This document shows, one piece after another, positions 45,996 through 54,764 of a stretch of 64,000 bases of DNA. The DNA is from Alteromonas sp. KUL42 (GTDB lineage: Bacteria; Pseudomonadota; Gammaproteobacteria; Enterobacterales; Alteromonadaceae), in contig NZ_BJKK01000014.1 in assembly GCF_006538325.1 (NCBI RefSeq), positions 52,578 to 116,577 of the forward strand. The letters run 5' to 3'. The notes beneath the pieces were generated by a model. That model was given only the letters and a program-made list of their open reading frames with translations, was not told the origin of the DNA and ran no database searches. The position numbers were made by a program, and so were the translations under genes. How positions within the stretch are numbered: position 1 is the first letter of the stretch; each line of letters opens with the position of its first letter.

Positions 45996-46449
45996 TTACG
46001 CTTCAGCAATGATGATCACTTTGATAGAAGTGACTACCTCAGAGTGAAGTTGTAGGTCGATGTCGTACTCACCAGTTTCACGAAGTGTACCAGTAGGTAA
46101 TTTAACTTCTGCTTTTTCTACCGCTACGCCGCCAGCAGTGATTGCTTCAGCGATGTCGCGAGTACCAACAGAACCAAACAGTTTACCTTCGTCACCAGCA
46201 GGTGCTGCAATTGTAACTTCAGCCAGTTCGTTGAGTTTTTTCAGCGCGTGCATTTGCAGCAGCTAGCTGCTCAGCAATTTTCGCTTCTAGTTCAGCACGA
46301 CGTGCTTCGAACTTCTCAACGTTGTCTTTAGTTGCAGGAACCGCTTTACCCTGTGGGAAAAGGAAGTTACGAGCGTAACCAGACTTTACAGTCACTTGGT
46401 CGCCCAGGCCGCCAAGGTTGGCGATTTTATCTAGTAGGATGATATTCAT
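45996..46449 (-). pseudogene. rplI: 50S ribosomal protein L9, frameshifted
   Basis: Two overlapping frames make one L9. The first starts at 46449 with [19 protein letters not shown] and [18 protein letters not shown], the N-terminal rRNA-binding domain and central helix. After AANARAEK the frame reads into a stop (QRTG). The second frame continues [29 protein letters not shown] to the end. The switch occurs at GAAAAAACT (T6 at 46236-46241 on the plus strand); one A fewer gives one frame of about 150 residues. L9 binds 23S rRNA and limits frameshifting. It is not strictly essential in E. coli, but a break in this otherwise perfect gene suggests a sequencing error. Confidence 0.8.
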
Positions 46450-46475
46450 CTTAGCTAACCCTTATTTTCGCCAAA

Positions 46476-46703
46476 TTACTTGTGTGAATCAGTGTACGGA
46501 AGCAACGCAAGGAAACGTGCGCGCTTGATCGCAGAAGACAGCTGACGCTGATATTTTGCGCTTGTACCAGTAATACGGCTAGGGACAATTTTACCGCTCT
46601 CAGTGATGTAGTTCTTAAGAGTAGCGATATCTTTGTAATCAATCTCAGTCACACCTTCTGCAGTGAAACGGCAGAACTTACGACGTCTGAAAAAACGAGC
46701 CAT
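46476..46703 (-). CDS. rpsR: 30S ribosomal protein S18
   Basis: 75 residues, full length. [42 protein letters not shown] and the terminal [15 protein letters not shown] are the S18 pattern. It pairs with S6 on the platform of the small subunit. GGAG is seven bases before the ATG. In E. coli priB lies between rpsF and rpsR; here only 11 bp separate them. Confidence 0.97.
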   Translation of the reverse strand: MARFFRRRKFCRFTAEGVTEIDYKDIATLKNYITESGKIVPSRITGTSAKYQRQLSSAIKRARFLALLPYTDSHK

Positions 46704-46714
46704 GGGTGATCTCC

Positions 46715-47116
46715 TTAAGCGTTGTCTTCAGTGGTTTCAGTTTTTCTTTCTGCGCGATCTTGGCGAGGTGCAGAATCGTCACGACGCTCACGACGAGGCT
46801 CTTCTTTCATCATTGGAGAAGGCTCAGTCACAGCAGTCTTAGTGCGCATAACCATGTTACGTAGGATCACGTCGTTGAAACGGAAAGCATTTTCCAATTC
46901 GTCAACAGCTTCTGCAGTTGCTTCAGCATTGATTAGTACGTAGTGGGCTTTGTGCAGCTTCTCGATTGGGTATGCCAATTGACGACGGCCCCAATCTTCT
47001 AAACGATGAATCTGACCACCGTCTTGCTTAAGGATTGTGGTATAACGCTCGATCATACCAGGTACTTGTTCACTCTGATCAGGGTGAACCATAAATACGA
47101 TTTCGTAATGACGCAT
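46715..47116 (-). CDS. rpsF: 30S ribosomal protein S6
   Basis: 133 residues. [36 protein letters not shown] and [14 protein letters not shown] are characteristic. The C-terminal tail (about 100-133) is long and rich in Glu, Arg and Asp, as in other gammaproteobacteria where it can be glutamylated by RimK. AAGGAG precedes the ATG. First gene of rpsF-rpsR-rplI. Confidence 0.97.
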   Translation of the reverse strand: MRHYEIVFMVHPDQSEQVPGMIERYTTILKQDGGQIHRLEDWGRRQLAYPIEKLHKAHYVLINAEATAEAVDELENAFRFNDVILRNMVMRTKTAVTEPSPMMKEEPRRERRDDSAPRQDRAERKTETTEDNA

Positions 47117-47200
47117 TATAGCTCCTTACGGTTGTAGCCTCGACAGTACAGCCGACTGTATGGAGACAAGGAACGAATTAGGTTGGCTGTAAGGGCGCGC

Positions 47201-47229
47201 ATTATACGCACATGTCAAAATTTGCACAA
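47201..47229 (-). promoter_or_regulatory. Promoter of the rpsF operon
   Basis: On the minus strand TTGTGC (47229-47224), 17 bases, TATAAT (47206-47201), followed by a GC-rich discriminator GCGCGCCC typical of growth-rate-controlled ribosomal genes. The leader to the rpsF ATG is about 75-85 nt and includes ACAACCGTAAGG, which could form the S6:S18 binding site used for feedback in other bacteria. Confidence 0.7.
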
Positions 47230-47307
47230 GCATTAATCATATACAAGGACGCATATAAGGGTTTCTTAGACAGCGGCAGATAAAAAATTTAGAAAAACAA
47301 AACCAAA

Positions 47308-47327
47308 CACTGTTTATTTATACAGTA
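47308..47327 (+). promoter_or_regulatory. LexA (SOS) box of yebG
   Basis: CTGT (47310-47313), 8 AT-rich bases, ACAG (47322-47325), the core of the gammaproteobacterial LexA operator, with flanking TA on the right. Located about 50 bp before the yebG start, where it would block its promoter. Confidence 0.8.
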
Positions 47328-47372
47328 ACTTACTGTACAGTTTTTGTGTCTTTAATAAACAGGGGACCTACC

Positions 47373-47660
47373 ATGGCCATTACTACGCAATATGTTGTTT
47401 CACACAAAGGGGTAGAAAAATTGGTAACTACCGACAAAAAAGAAGCCGATCAATACGATAAGATGCTAGACGCAGCAGATAACCTTGCTGAGTACATATC
47501 GGCAAAAGGTATTAAAATGGATGATGGCGCCATTGAAGAGCTCACCATAATGCTTGCCAAGAACAAAGATAAAATTAGTAAAATATTTAAAGGTGCTACT
47601 GCTGATAGCGTACTTGAAGATGAAAGTGCAGAGGTGGTAAAGCTTCAAGCGAATGGCTAA
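47373..47660 (+). CDS. yebG: SOS-inducible protein YebG
   Basis: 95 residues. TTQYVVSHKGVEKLVTTDKKEADQYDKMLDAADNL matches the YebG family, a small DNA-damage-inducible protein of unknown function. The start at 47373 (MAITTQ) is chosen from the family N-terminus and a GGGGA ahead of it; the frame is open nine codons further up. A clear LexA box lies upstream, supporting SOS control. Confidence 0.92.
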   Translation: MAITTQYVVSHKGVEKLVTTDKKEADQYDKMLDAADNLAEYISAKGIKMDDGAIEELTIMLAKNKDKISKIFKGATADSVLEDESAEVVKLQANG

Positions 47661-47728
47661 ACACCGTTAATTGATGAGTTCGAATTTAGCACCACCAATT
47701 TACTGCCTTTTTATTTCTGTATAAATAT

Positions 47729-47781
47729 TAGAGCCTGTTTATCTTTGTTCATTTTTTGTGAATAAAGACAAACAGGCTCTA
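47729..47781. repeat. TAGAGC palindromic element, copy D
   Basis: 53 bp with perfect 12-bp terminal inverted repeats TAGAGCCTGTTT / AAACAGGCTCTA and an internal imperfect stem CTTTGTTCA / TGAATAAAG around a T-rich loop. It does not overlap a stop codon (yebG ends 68 bp earlier). Could also act as a terminator-like structure for yebG. Confidence 0.7.
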
Positions 47782-47783
47782 AC

Positions 47784-47796
47784 GTTATTTGATAAC
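47784..47796. promoter_or_regulatory. Possible Zur box upstream of the ABC transporter
   Basis: A perfect GTTAT-TTG-ATAAC palindrome followed by ATAACATT. Spacing and half-sites match the core of the gammaproteobacterial Zur operator (GTTAT-N3-ATAAC). It is about 240 bp from the start codon, far for a simple operator, and AT-rich palindromes arise by chance. Confidence 0.3.
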
Positions 47797-48034
47797 ATAA
47801 CATTTTTAAATTTTATAAGTAGTGAAATACAAACTAAGCCTTTTAACCTAATAAAGCTATTCGTATAAGCGTTAGTTAAATAGTAGGCTTATCGGTATAA
47901 AGTGCTTGGCAAGAACTTGCCAACCTTAACAGTACATTTTCGCTGCGCCCTGTGTATCCTCTAAATTACGCTGAAAAAGGCAGTTTAGAGGATGCCTGGA
48001 CCTAATATACGAATTAAATTGGTAGTAAATAGGG

Positions 48035-48784
48035 ATGAGTGTGGTAGCTAATACATCGTCAAACACCCTTTCAGAACTGGCTGTAGATATTCGCCACTTG
48101 CGGTTTGCCTATACCAACTCTGATGCACCTGTGATTTCAATTGATAAATGGCAAGTGAGACGCGGTGAGCACGTATTTTTGTTTGGTCCTTCAGGCAGTG
48201 GCAAAAGTACATTGCTTAATTTGTTAAGCGGAACGCTAACAACAAGTAGCGGTATTATTTCGCTACTAGGCGAATCCTTTTCAACATTGTCCAACCGACA
48301 GCGCGATCGCTTTCGAGCGCAACACATTGGTGTGGTTTTTCAACAGTTCAACTTGATCCCTTATCTTTCGGTAGAGCAGAATATTCGTGCTGCTGCTTAT
48401 TTCGCCCATTCAAAACTGCGCAATGATGCGTTGAGCAAAAAAATGGAAGATTTGCTAAAGCGACTACAACTTCCCAGCAATGTTCTTAACGCAAAAGCAG
48501 ATGCACTTAGTATTGGACAACAACAGCGCGTAGCCATTGCAAGGGCACTTATCAATTCACCGCAATTGCTTATTGTCGACGAGCCTACATCGGCCCTTGA
48601 TGTAAACGCGCGAGATAGCTTTATGGCCCTTTTAAAGTCGGTGGCAAAAGAGAGCACATTGATTTTTGTCAGTCATGATCCTGCAATGGCGAATTACTTC
48701 GACACGCAAATCGATATACAAACTTTACATGCATCAAAAAGCACTGATGCCCTACATGAAATAAAGGAAGGTATATCATGCTAG
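48035..48784 (+). CDS. ABC transporter ATP-binding protein (LolD/MacB-like)
   Basis: 249 residues. Walker A GPSGSGKST (about 53-61), Q-loop VVFQQFNLIP, signature LSIGQQQRVAIARAL (Ile in place of the usual Gly of LSGGQ), Walker B LLIVDEPTSALD and the switch VSHD. The type is that of ATPases that drive FtsX-family permeases, such as LolD, FtsE and MacB. It overlaps the permease gene by seven bases. Substrate not known; in Vibrio similar pairs belong to a zinc-regulated (zrg) gene group, which is only an analogy here. Confidence 0.9.
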   Translation: MSVVANTSSNTLSELAVDIRHLRFAYTNSDAPVISIDKWQVRRGEHVFLFGPSGSGKSTLLNLLSGTLTTSSGIISLLGESFSTLSNRQRDRFRAQHIGVVFQQFNLIPYLSVEQNIRAAAYFAHSKLRNDALSKKMEDLLKRLQLPSNVLNAKADALSIGQQQRVAIARALINSPQLLIVDEPTSALDVNARDSFMALLKSVAKESTLIFVSHDPAMANYFDTQIDIQTLHASKSTDALHEIKEGISC

Positions 48785-50142
48785 GAACCATTGCGCTAGA
48801 AAGCCTCAAGAGACGAAGACATACCGCTATTCTCACGCTAGTTAGTATTACCATAAGTATTTGCTTGCTACTGTCTGTAGATATTATTCGGACACAAGTT
48901 AAAAGCAGTTTTACCCGCACAGTGTCCGGTGTAGACCTTATTGTTGGTGCACCAAGTGGCCAGCTCAATCTGTTGTTATCTTCCGTTTTTAATATAGGAA
49001 CACCAACAAAGGGAATTGCGTGGGACAGCGTGGAGTCACTGTCTTCTAACAAGCAGGTTAGTTGGTTTATACCGCTCTCTTTAGGCGACACTCATAAAGG
49101 CTTTCGAGTGGTAGGCACGACAAATCGCTTTTTTACACATTTTAAATACGGAAATATGCAACCTCTACGTTTTGCACATGGAAATGTATTTAACGCTCAG
49201 CGCTCTGCAGTCATTGGCGCTGATATCGCCAGTAGTTTAGGGTATAGCGTTGGCGATAATATCGTTATATCGCATGGCTTAGGTAATGTTTCTTTTAACA
49301 ATCATGATACACACCCTTTTATTGTTTCTGGCGTTTTAGAGAAAACGGGTACGCCGGTGGACAAAGCGGTTTATGTCACTCTAGAGGGTTTAGAGGGCGC
49401 GCATAGTAACCACACAAGTAGTAGCACTTTGAAAAAGCCTGCTCCTACCCATTCTCACGATATGGACAATGAGCATGAGCATGAGTATGAGCATGAGCAT
49501 GAGCATGAGCATGAGCATGAGCATGAGCATGAGCATGAGCATGACAATGCTAACAACTCAAAAAGTGATTACAACAGTGATACATTTGAGCCGCAACAAG
49601 TTTCCGTTGTTATGATTGGCTTAAAACACCGCGTCACAGCTTTACAACTGCAATACCAAGTTAATCAAAACAAAGACACACCTTTAATGGCCATTTTGCC
49701 GGGTATGGCATTGGCCGAACTATGGCAAATTATGGGAAACATTGAAGCACTGCTGTTGGCTCTTTCTGCACTTATTGTTATATGTGCTCTTATTGGTTTA
49801 GCCACTATGCAACTTGCGACAATGCGCGAACGCTACCAAGAAATTGCGGTATTAAGAACTATTGGTGCAGGCCCATTAACCTTGCTTTTACTCATTCAAA
49901 TAGAAGCTATGTTAATTACCACTGCTGGTATAGTTTTGAGCCTTCTGCTCGTTGCTGGTTTAATGGGAATAATAGGGCCATGGCTAAGTAGCGAATACGG
50001 CCTTTTTATAAGCTCACCGCTTTTTGGACAAAGCAGCGTTTTTATTATCGGCCTTGTATTAACAAGCACTTATTTGGTGTCGCTGTTTCCGGCATTGGCG
50101 GCATATAAACGAGGTTTACACGCCGGACTGAATGGTCGATAA
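48778..50142 (+). CDS. ABC transporter permease (FtsX/MacB-like) with Glu-His repeat
   Basis: 454 residues. One N-terminal TM (about 18-38), a large periplasmic domain (about 39-315) and three C-terminal TMs (about 320-350, 370-400, 415-445), the FtsX-family topology. The sequence LIVGAPSGQLNLLLSSVFNIG is typical of this permease subgroup. An insert at residues 232-255 consists of 12 Glu-His/Tyr dipeptides, flanked by HSHDMD, and should bind zinc or copper outside the cytoplasm. It overlaps the ATPase gene. The transporter could export or mobilise a metal, or a lipid or peptide with the metal site as sensor. Confidence 0.88.
   Translation: MLGTIALESLKRRRHTAILTLVSITISICLLLSVDIIRTQVKSSFTRTVSGVDLIVGAPSGQLNLLLSSVFNIGTPTKGIAWDSVESLSSNKQVSWFIPLSLGDTHKGFRVVGTTNRFFTHFKYGNMQPLRFAHGNVFNAQRSAVIGADIASSLGYSVGDNIVISHGLGNVSFNNHDTHPFIVSGVLEKTGTPVDKAVYVTLEGLEGAHSNHTSSSTLKKPAPTHSHDMDNEHEHEYEHEHEHEHEHEHEHEHEHDNANNSKSDYNSDTFEPQQVSVVMIGLKHRVTALQLQYQVNQNKDTPLMAILPGMALAELWQIMGNIEALLLALSALIVICALIGLATMQLATMRERYQEIAVLRTIGAGPLTLLLLIQIEAMLITTAGIVLSLLLVAGLMGIIGPWLSSEYGLFISSPLFGQSSVFIIGLVLTSTYLVSLFPALAAYKRGLHAGLNGR
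49471..49542 (+). repeat. (GAGCAT)12 in-frame hexanucleotide repeat
   Basis: Twelve tandem copies of GAGCAT, all exact except the third (GAGTAT). They encode the Glu-His run of the ABC permease. A six-base unit keeps the frame whatever the copy number, so slippage would change only the length of the metal-binding loop. Confidence 0.97.
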
Positions 50143-50154
50143 GGAAAGGCGAAA

Positions 50155-50181
50155 AGAATAGGCGAGTAAGTCGCCTATTCT
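50155..50181. terminator. Hairpin between convergent ABC permease and chemoreceptor genes
   Basis: A perfect 11-bp stem AGAATAGGCGA / TCGCCTATTCT with a 5-base loop. It overlaps the stop codon of the chemoreceptor gene; the T-run is weak in both directions (TTCTTTT on the minus strand). Confidence 0.55.
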
Positions 50182-51758
50182 CCCACTCGCTTATTTGTAC
50201 TAAAACGAAGAATGAGTTCATGAACTTGGCTAACGGTTTTGCGTAAGTCGTTGCTTGCCGTTAACGAGGCCTCCGAAGAGCGTTGTGTTTCTGCTGCACC
50301 ATCAGCAACTTCAACAAGCTGTTGATTAATGTGCTCAGCAACCGTGCTTTGTTCTTCAACAGCTGAAGACATCTCAACAGTTGCATCTGCAATGCCCTTA
50401 ACAGCATTATTTATCTCGTACAATGCACCTCGCGTTTCTTCTACAATATGACTACCATGCTCTGCAGATGCTAAGCCTTCTGTTGAAACTCTCACTGCTC
50501 TGTCTGAACGCTCAGCAAGTTCACTAATGATATTGTGGATTTTATCTGTCGATTCACGCGTTTTTGAAGCAAGTGTTCGCACCTCGTCGGCAACTACAGC
50601 AAAACCGCGACCTTGTTCACCTGCACGAGCAGCCTCAATGGCAGCGTTCAAGGCTAGTAAATTGGTTTGTTCAGCAATGGTAGAAATGATATTCGCAGCC
50701 TCGCCGATATCTGTGGTTGACTGTGCAAGTTCTGTTACTGTATCAGATATCGACTCTACCGCTTCGCGCAAGGACACAATCGCCTGCATGGCTTCCTCTG
50801 CTTTTTGGTTACCCATACTGACATTTTCCGCTGCAGTTCGAGCACTCTTCGCATTACTTTCAACACGCTCTGCCACTTCTTGAATAGCTTGGCTCATTTG
50901 GGTTACCGCTGATGCTATCTGTTGCGTAGCTTGATTTTGCTGCACAACCGCTGCACTGGTGCTTTCCGCTTGCTCATGCGTGGTATTTGATATTGCCTCA
51001 AGTCCGCCAGATGCATCTTTTATTCGGGTTAATGCTGTTCTTGTTCTCGCTAATTCACAACCCACTATCAACTTCGCCTGCGCAATGTGCGTTGCGTCAG
51101 GAAAATAAGTCTGCGCAACAATTTCGTTGTTGTAACTTTCAGGGCTTAATGCAGTTACCTTACCCCATTCATTTCGAGACTTGATATCTTGCACTACAAC
51201 CAATACACCAAATGCAACTAGTGACATAATTGCGGGAAGCATTCCTGTAGTAAAACCGAGTGACAAAGTAAGTAACGAACCAATAGTCAATGATGGCCAG
51301 GTGCGCTCTAAACCATGGACTGTTCTCTGTGCAAAAGAGACGGCTGATTTTCCACTTTGAAGTCTTTCATAAATAGACGATGCACGAGAAATTTCGTCAG
51401 CAAAAGCGGGCACGCGAACAGACTCATATCCGACAATACTTCCTTTGTCATACACAGGTGTAACAAAAGCGGAAACCCAGTAATGGTCACCATTTTTTCT
51501 TCTGTTCTTAACGATACCTAACCAGCACTTACCTGATTCAAGTGTTCGCCACATTTCTTTGAAAACAGGTGCAGGCATATCAGGATGACGAATTAAATTA
51601 TGATTTTTCCCAATCAACTCTTCACGAGAGTAGCCACTCGCCTCAACAAACTCTTGGTTGCAGTGCTGAATAATACCGCGCTTATCTGTTGTTGAAATCA
51701 GTCTATGATGCGTTGGAAACTTATATTCTTTTTGTGTGACTGGCTGGTTATTTCTCAT
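50175..51758 (-). CDS. PAS-domain methyl-accepting chemotaxis protein (Aer-like)
   Basis: 527 residues. An N-terminal PAS domain (about 15-125; [25 protein letters not shown] and [17 protein letters not shown]) is followed by a hydrophobic membrane hairpin (about 155-195) and the cytoplasmic signalling helices. The receptor tip has [20 protein letters not shown] and [13 protein letters not shown]. The layout is that of Aer-type redox or oxygen receptors with the sensor inside the cell; FAD binding is plausible but not proven. It is the last of three signalling genes on this strand. Confidence 0.92.
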   Translation of the reverse strand: MRNNQPVTQKEYKFPTHHRLISTTDKRGIIQHCNQEFVEASGYSREELIGKNHNLIRHPDMPAPVFKEMWRTLESGKCWLGIVKNRRKNGDHYWVSAFVTPVYDKGSIVGYESVRVPAFADEISRASSIYERLQSGKSAVSFAQRTVHGLERTWPSLTIGSLLTLSLGFTTGMLPAIMSLVAFGVLVVVQDIKSRNEWGKVTALSPESYNNEIVAQTYFPDATHIAQAKLIVGCELARTRTALTRIKDASGGLEAISNTTHEQAESTSAAVVQQNQATQQIASAVTQMSQAIQEVAERVESNAKSARTAAENVSMGNQKAEEAMQAIVSLREAVESISDTVTELAQSTTDIGEAANIISTIAEQTNLLALNAAIEAARAGEQGRGFAVVADEVRTLASKTRESTDKIHNIISELAERSDRAVRVSTEGLASAEHGSHIVEETRGALYEINNAVKGIADATVEMSSAVEEQSTVAEHINQQLVEVADGAAETQRSSEASLTASNDLRKTVSQVHELILRFSTNKRVGE

Positions 51759-51910
51759 GTAATGCCTCTCCGTTCAGCAAAGTCATGCTCCGTCAGTAAA
51801 CTGAACCTTTTCTCACTTAAGACTAGAACAAAAAACCGCCACGTCTAGTTAAAACGACAATTCGCGAAACGGTAATACTTATCAGTTAGTTAAATAGCTC
51901 CTAGTATACT

Positions 51911-53416
51911 TTAGGCTAAAGGAAAAAACACGGTCACACAGGTTCCTTTACCTGGATTACTACTAATGTCGATAGTGCCACCATGTTCTTCTATGATAGT
52001 CATCGATATTGACATACCAAGTCCTGTCCCTTCACCTGGGGGCTTAGTCGTAAAAAACGGCGTGAAAATTTTGTCCAAAACGTCTTTTGGCATACCAACT
52101 CCTTCGTCTTCTATGACAATTACGACATGCTCTTCATTTTTGCTAACGCGAATATAAATACATTTTCCTTCTGGCGTTGCATGAATCGCATTTGTGAGCA
52201 AATTAACCAACACCTGCTGTATTTGCCCAGCATTCCCACTAAAGCAAATATTATTGTCGGTAGCTTCTAAAATGACTTTATTTTTGTAACGATGGAGGGT
52301 ACTGGTAAGTTTAATGGCCGAATTCATCGCTTCGACAACATCAACCTCCACACTTTTATTTGAGCCGGAATAAGAGAAGCTGCGCAGTGCTTTGATAATA
52401 TCGACGATACGCTTAATGCCTTCTAGCGACTCCACAAACATCTCCGTAATCTCGTTCGCACTCTCTTTTAAGGAATAGCCTCTTTCACATTCGTGAAACT
52501 TTTCTTTTAAAGTGCCACCCGCTTCATTACACAATTTGCCAATTTCACTAATAGCGTTTTGGTAATCATCAAAGATTTCTTTAGCAACTTCAGTATTACT
52601 GAGAACATAACTAATTGGGTTATTTATCTCATGGGCAATACCTGCGGCAAGTTGTCCTAACATCGCCATTTTATCTGCGTTTTTTAGCTTTTCCTCCAGG
52701 GCATCTTTATCTTTTTTAATACTGCTTAATTCAACCTGTTTGTCGTTTAGCTTACTCTTCTTGCTTTGATAGCGTGAGTTAAAGTTTAGGTAATACTTAG
52801 TCGTATCAAGTACATAAAGAGTCTCTTCATCAAGAGTGTCATCGGGTGTCAATAACACCAACCAAGCATACTCGCTGTTAGGCATTTCGTGCATAAAGTG
52901 CAGTACACGCGCTTCTTTTTGTGTGTCGGGTCTATCAACCGAAGTTACACACCAATGTGCATAAGGCTCGTCAATGCTTGTGGGCAATATCTCTTTTAGT
53001 AATTTGGCTAACTCAGGTGAGTGTGTCCACTTGTTATCTGGTGTTAGTACTTCATCGTCATCACCGACCAAAAAATCATTTTCCCTTTTGATAAAGACCT
53101 TGCCGCAACTTGCACCACTGAAGTCTATGGCAGCTTCAAGTGCACTTAAGATAGCGCTTTGTCCTGGTTGGAGATTGGTAAGTTGGGATGCCGCCTGATT
53201 GAGAAAGAGCAATTCTCGTTCGCGACGTTTTGAAGCATTTAGTGCTTTGCGCAGCGCTTGATTGGAAAGGTAGGCATCGCGAGAATAAGACTCGAGAAAT
53301 GACTCTGCGTTCTTGCGCGCTATTTTTTGGCGTTTAAGTTGTCGCTCTAGCGAGTTCACGCGGGCTTCTAGTGAAGAGAGTTTTTCTTGCTCGGTGTTTT
53401 GAGTTAACTCCTTCAC
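51911..53416 (-). CDS. Cytoplasmic sensor histidine kinase
   Basis: 501 residues and no membrane segment. A coiled N-terminus (about 1-70; KIARKNAESFLESYSRDAYLSNQALR) like that of NahK/HnoK-type and FIST-associated kinases is followed by a GAF-like region (about 75-215), a coiled linker, the phosphoacceptor helix with His262 (GIAHEINNPISYVLSN), and an HATPase_c domain (N box LVNLLTNAIHATPEGK, DEGVGMP, GTGLGMS). No receiver or response regulator is encoded next to it. It lies between two chemoreceptor genes on the same strand with gaps of 152 and 51 bp, so co-transcription with the CZB receptor is likely. Confidence 0.9.
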   Translation of the reverse strand: MKELTQNTEQEKLSSLEARVNSLERQLKRQKIARKNAESFLESYSRDAYLSNQALRKALNASKRRERELLFLNQAASQLTNLQPGQSAILSALEAAIDFSGASCGKVFIKRENDFLVGDDDEVLTPDNKWTHSPELAKLLKEILPTSIDEPYAHWCVTSVDRPDTQKEARVLHFMHEMPNSEYAWLVLLTPDDTLDEETLYVLDTTKYYLNFNSRYQSKKSKLNDKQVELSSIKKDKDALEEKLKNADKMAMLGQLAAGIAHEINNPISYVLSNTEVAKEIFDDYQNAISEIGKLCNEAGGTLKEKFHECERGYSLKESANEITEMFVESLEGIKRIVDIIKALRSFSYSGSNKSVEVDVVEAMNSAIKLTSTLHRYKNKVILEATDNNICFSGNAGQIQQVLVNLLTNAIHATPEGKCIYIRVSKNEEHVVIVIEDEGVGMPKDVLDKIFTPFFTTKPPGEGTGLGMSISMTIIEEHGGTIDISSNPGKGTCVTVFFPLA

Positions 53417-53467
53417 CTAGATGCCCCCTTTATATCGGTGCCGCTTTGCACGCGGCTCTTGCTTGCC

Positions 53468-54547
53468 CTAGCCAATTAGCCTGTCGAGTAAAGCCATAAC
53501 ACGCTCGCTGGCCTGCTCCATAGCAATAAGCTTAGCATCCGCTTCTTGTTCATTCCCATTTTGTTTCGCCTGCATTGCGGCAATACCATTTTTGTGTACT
53601 GCCGCGTGAGGCGCTTCAATTTCTCTGTATCCTGAAGATTGCCCTATTGGTTTACTGGCATTTTCACTATACCAGCGCCCTAAACGGCAGCTTGCGTGAT
53701 CGGCAAACTCAGAAATAGATTTATGGCTATATCCACACAATACGGCATAAACATCCGCTTTCCAAACTACGTGGTCTAGCTTAACAGTCTGAATAAATGT
53801 ACTTAGTGCGCCAGAGCTTATTGTTTGTTTCATACTCCCACAGTGTTCAACCATGGTTTCGTAGCTACCATTGAGGTCGTTAATGCCCGCTTCAAGCTGC
53901 TCGTTATTACTTCTTAGTTCATTTACACCAGAAACTGCTTTTGACGTAGATTGAATAATACCATTAACCAGTTCAGAAACTTCCGTCGCAGACTTATTTG
54001 TCTCTGTTGCAAGCGCACGAACTTCATCAGCAACCACACTAAAACCGCGTCCAGCATCTCCCGCTCGTGCTGCTTCAATAGCAGCATTAAGTGCAAGCAA
54101 ATTAGTTTGGTCGGAGATACTGGTAATGGTTGTCACAAATTTATTGATGTTATCAGCTGTTGTTGATAACCCAGAGATGCGTTCACTCATGCTGCTCATT
54201 TGCACACTGAGCCCACTCATATCACTGAGTATTTTTTGCAACGTAGCGGCTGAATTATTAAATATTTGATTGATATCAGATATGGATTCATTTTCCGCAT
54301 CAATACGTTGGTAGGTAGCTAATACGGTTTCTCGAATACCTTCCATCTGCGATAATGAGTCGATTACACACTTCAACAACACCGAATCACTTTGTGAACT
54401 TACTTGGTTGGCTGCTTCAATCGATGAAGCAAGCTCGATGTTTTCAGCTTCAAGTGCTTCAACTTTATCCATCGCCTCTTGCAATCGCCCTTCCAATTGA
54501 CGGACTTGCGCTTCCTTATCTTCGAATTTACTGCGAGAAACAAACAT
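53468..54547 (-). CDS. Soluble chemoreceptor with C-terminal zinc-binding CZB domain
   Basis: 359 residues without a membrane segment. A coiled N-terminus (about 5-50) precedes the signalling core with [21 protein letters not shown] and [17 protein letters not shown], followed by a CZB domain (about 250-358). The zinc ligands of CZB can be placed at His259 ([11 protein letters not shown]), Cys287 ([11 protein letters not shown]), His314 and His318 (APHAAVH). CZB domains bind zinc tightly and respond to hypochlorite or zinc level through the Cys. The gene starts the three-gene signalling run. Confidence 0.92.
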   Translation of the reverse strand: MFVSRSKFEDKEAQVRQLEGRLQEAMDKVEALEAENIELASSIEAANQVSSQSDSVLLKCVIDSLSQMEGIRETVLATYQRIDAENESISDINQIFNNSAATLQKILSDMSGLSVQMSSMSERISGLSTTADNINKFVTTITSISDQTNLLALNAAIEAARAGDAGRGFSVVADEVRALATETNKSATEVSELVNGIIQSTSKAVSGVNELRSNNEQLEAGINDLNGSYETMVEHCGSMKQTISSGALSTFIQTVKLDHVVWKADVYAVLCGYSHKSISEFADHASCRLGRWYSENASKPIGQSSGYREIEAPHAAVHKNGIAAMQAKQNGNEQEADAKLIAMEQASERVMALLDRLIG

Positions 54548-54764
54548 ATGTCATTACCATTAGTTGATGAAATCTTAGTTTACATGTCAGAATAACAGAA
54601 AGATTAAGCCGTTAACCATTAGCCTGAAGTAGTGTTATTACAAGATTATCGGCAAAGGTGAAAAAAACTGATGTAAAATTTGTGATAAGAATCAACATAT
54701 CACCATTGAGTTATCAAGTTTTTACATAGTCGCTACTTCTGACGCTATTACGTTTAATAATCAG

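Larger units (their letters stand above)
47661..48034. other. Intergenic region upstream of the ABC transporter pair
   Basis: 374 bp with no protein gene. It holds copy D of the palindromic repeat (47729-47781), directly followed by a GTTAT/ATAAC palindrome that resembles a Zur box, and then about 235 bp of AT-rich DNA up to the ABC ATPase start. Confidence 0.5.

Noticed and set aside
46451..46642. 63-residue frame overlapping rpsR
   Set aside because: Out-of-frame shadow of the S18 gene.
49471..49542. Tandem GAGCAT repeat as CRISPR or noncoding satellite
   Set aside because: The unit is six bases without spacers and lies in frame inside a clear permease gene.
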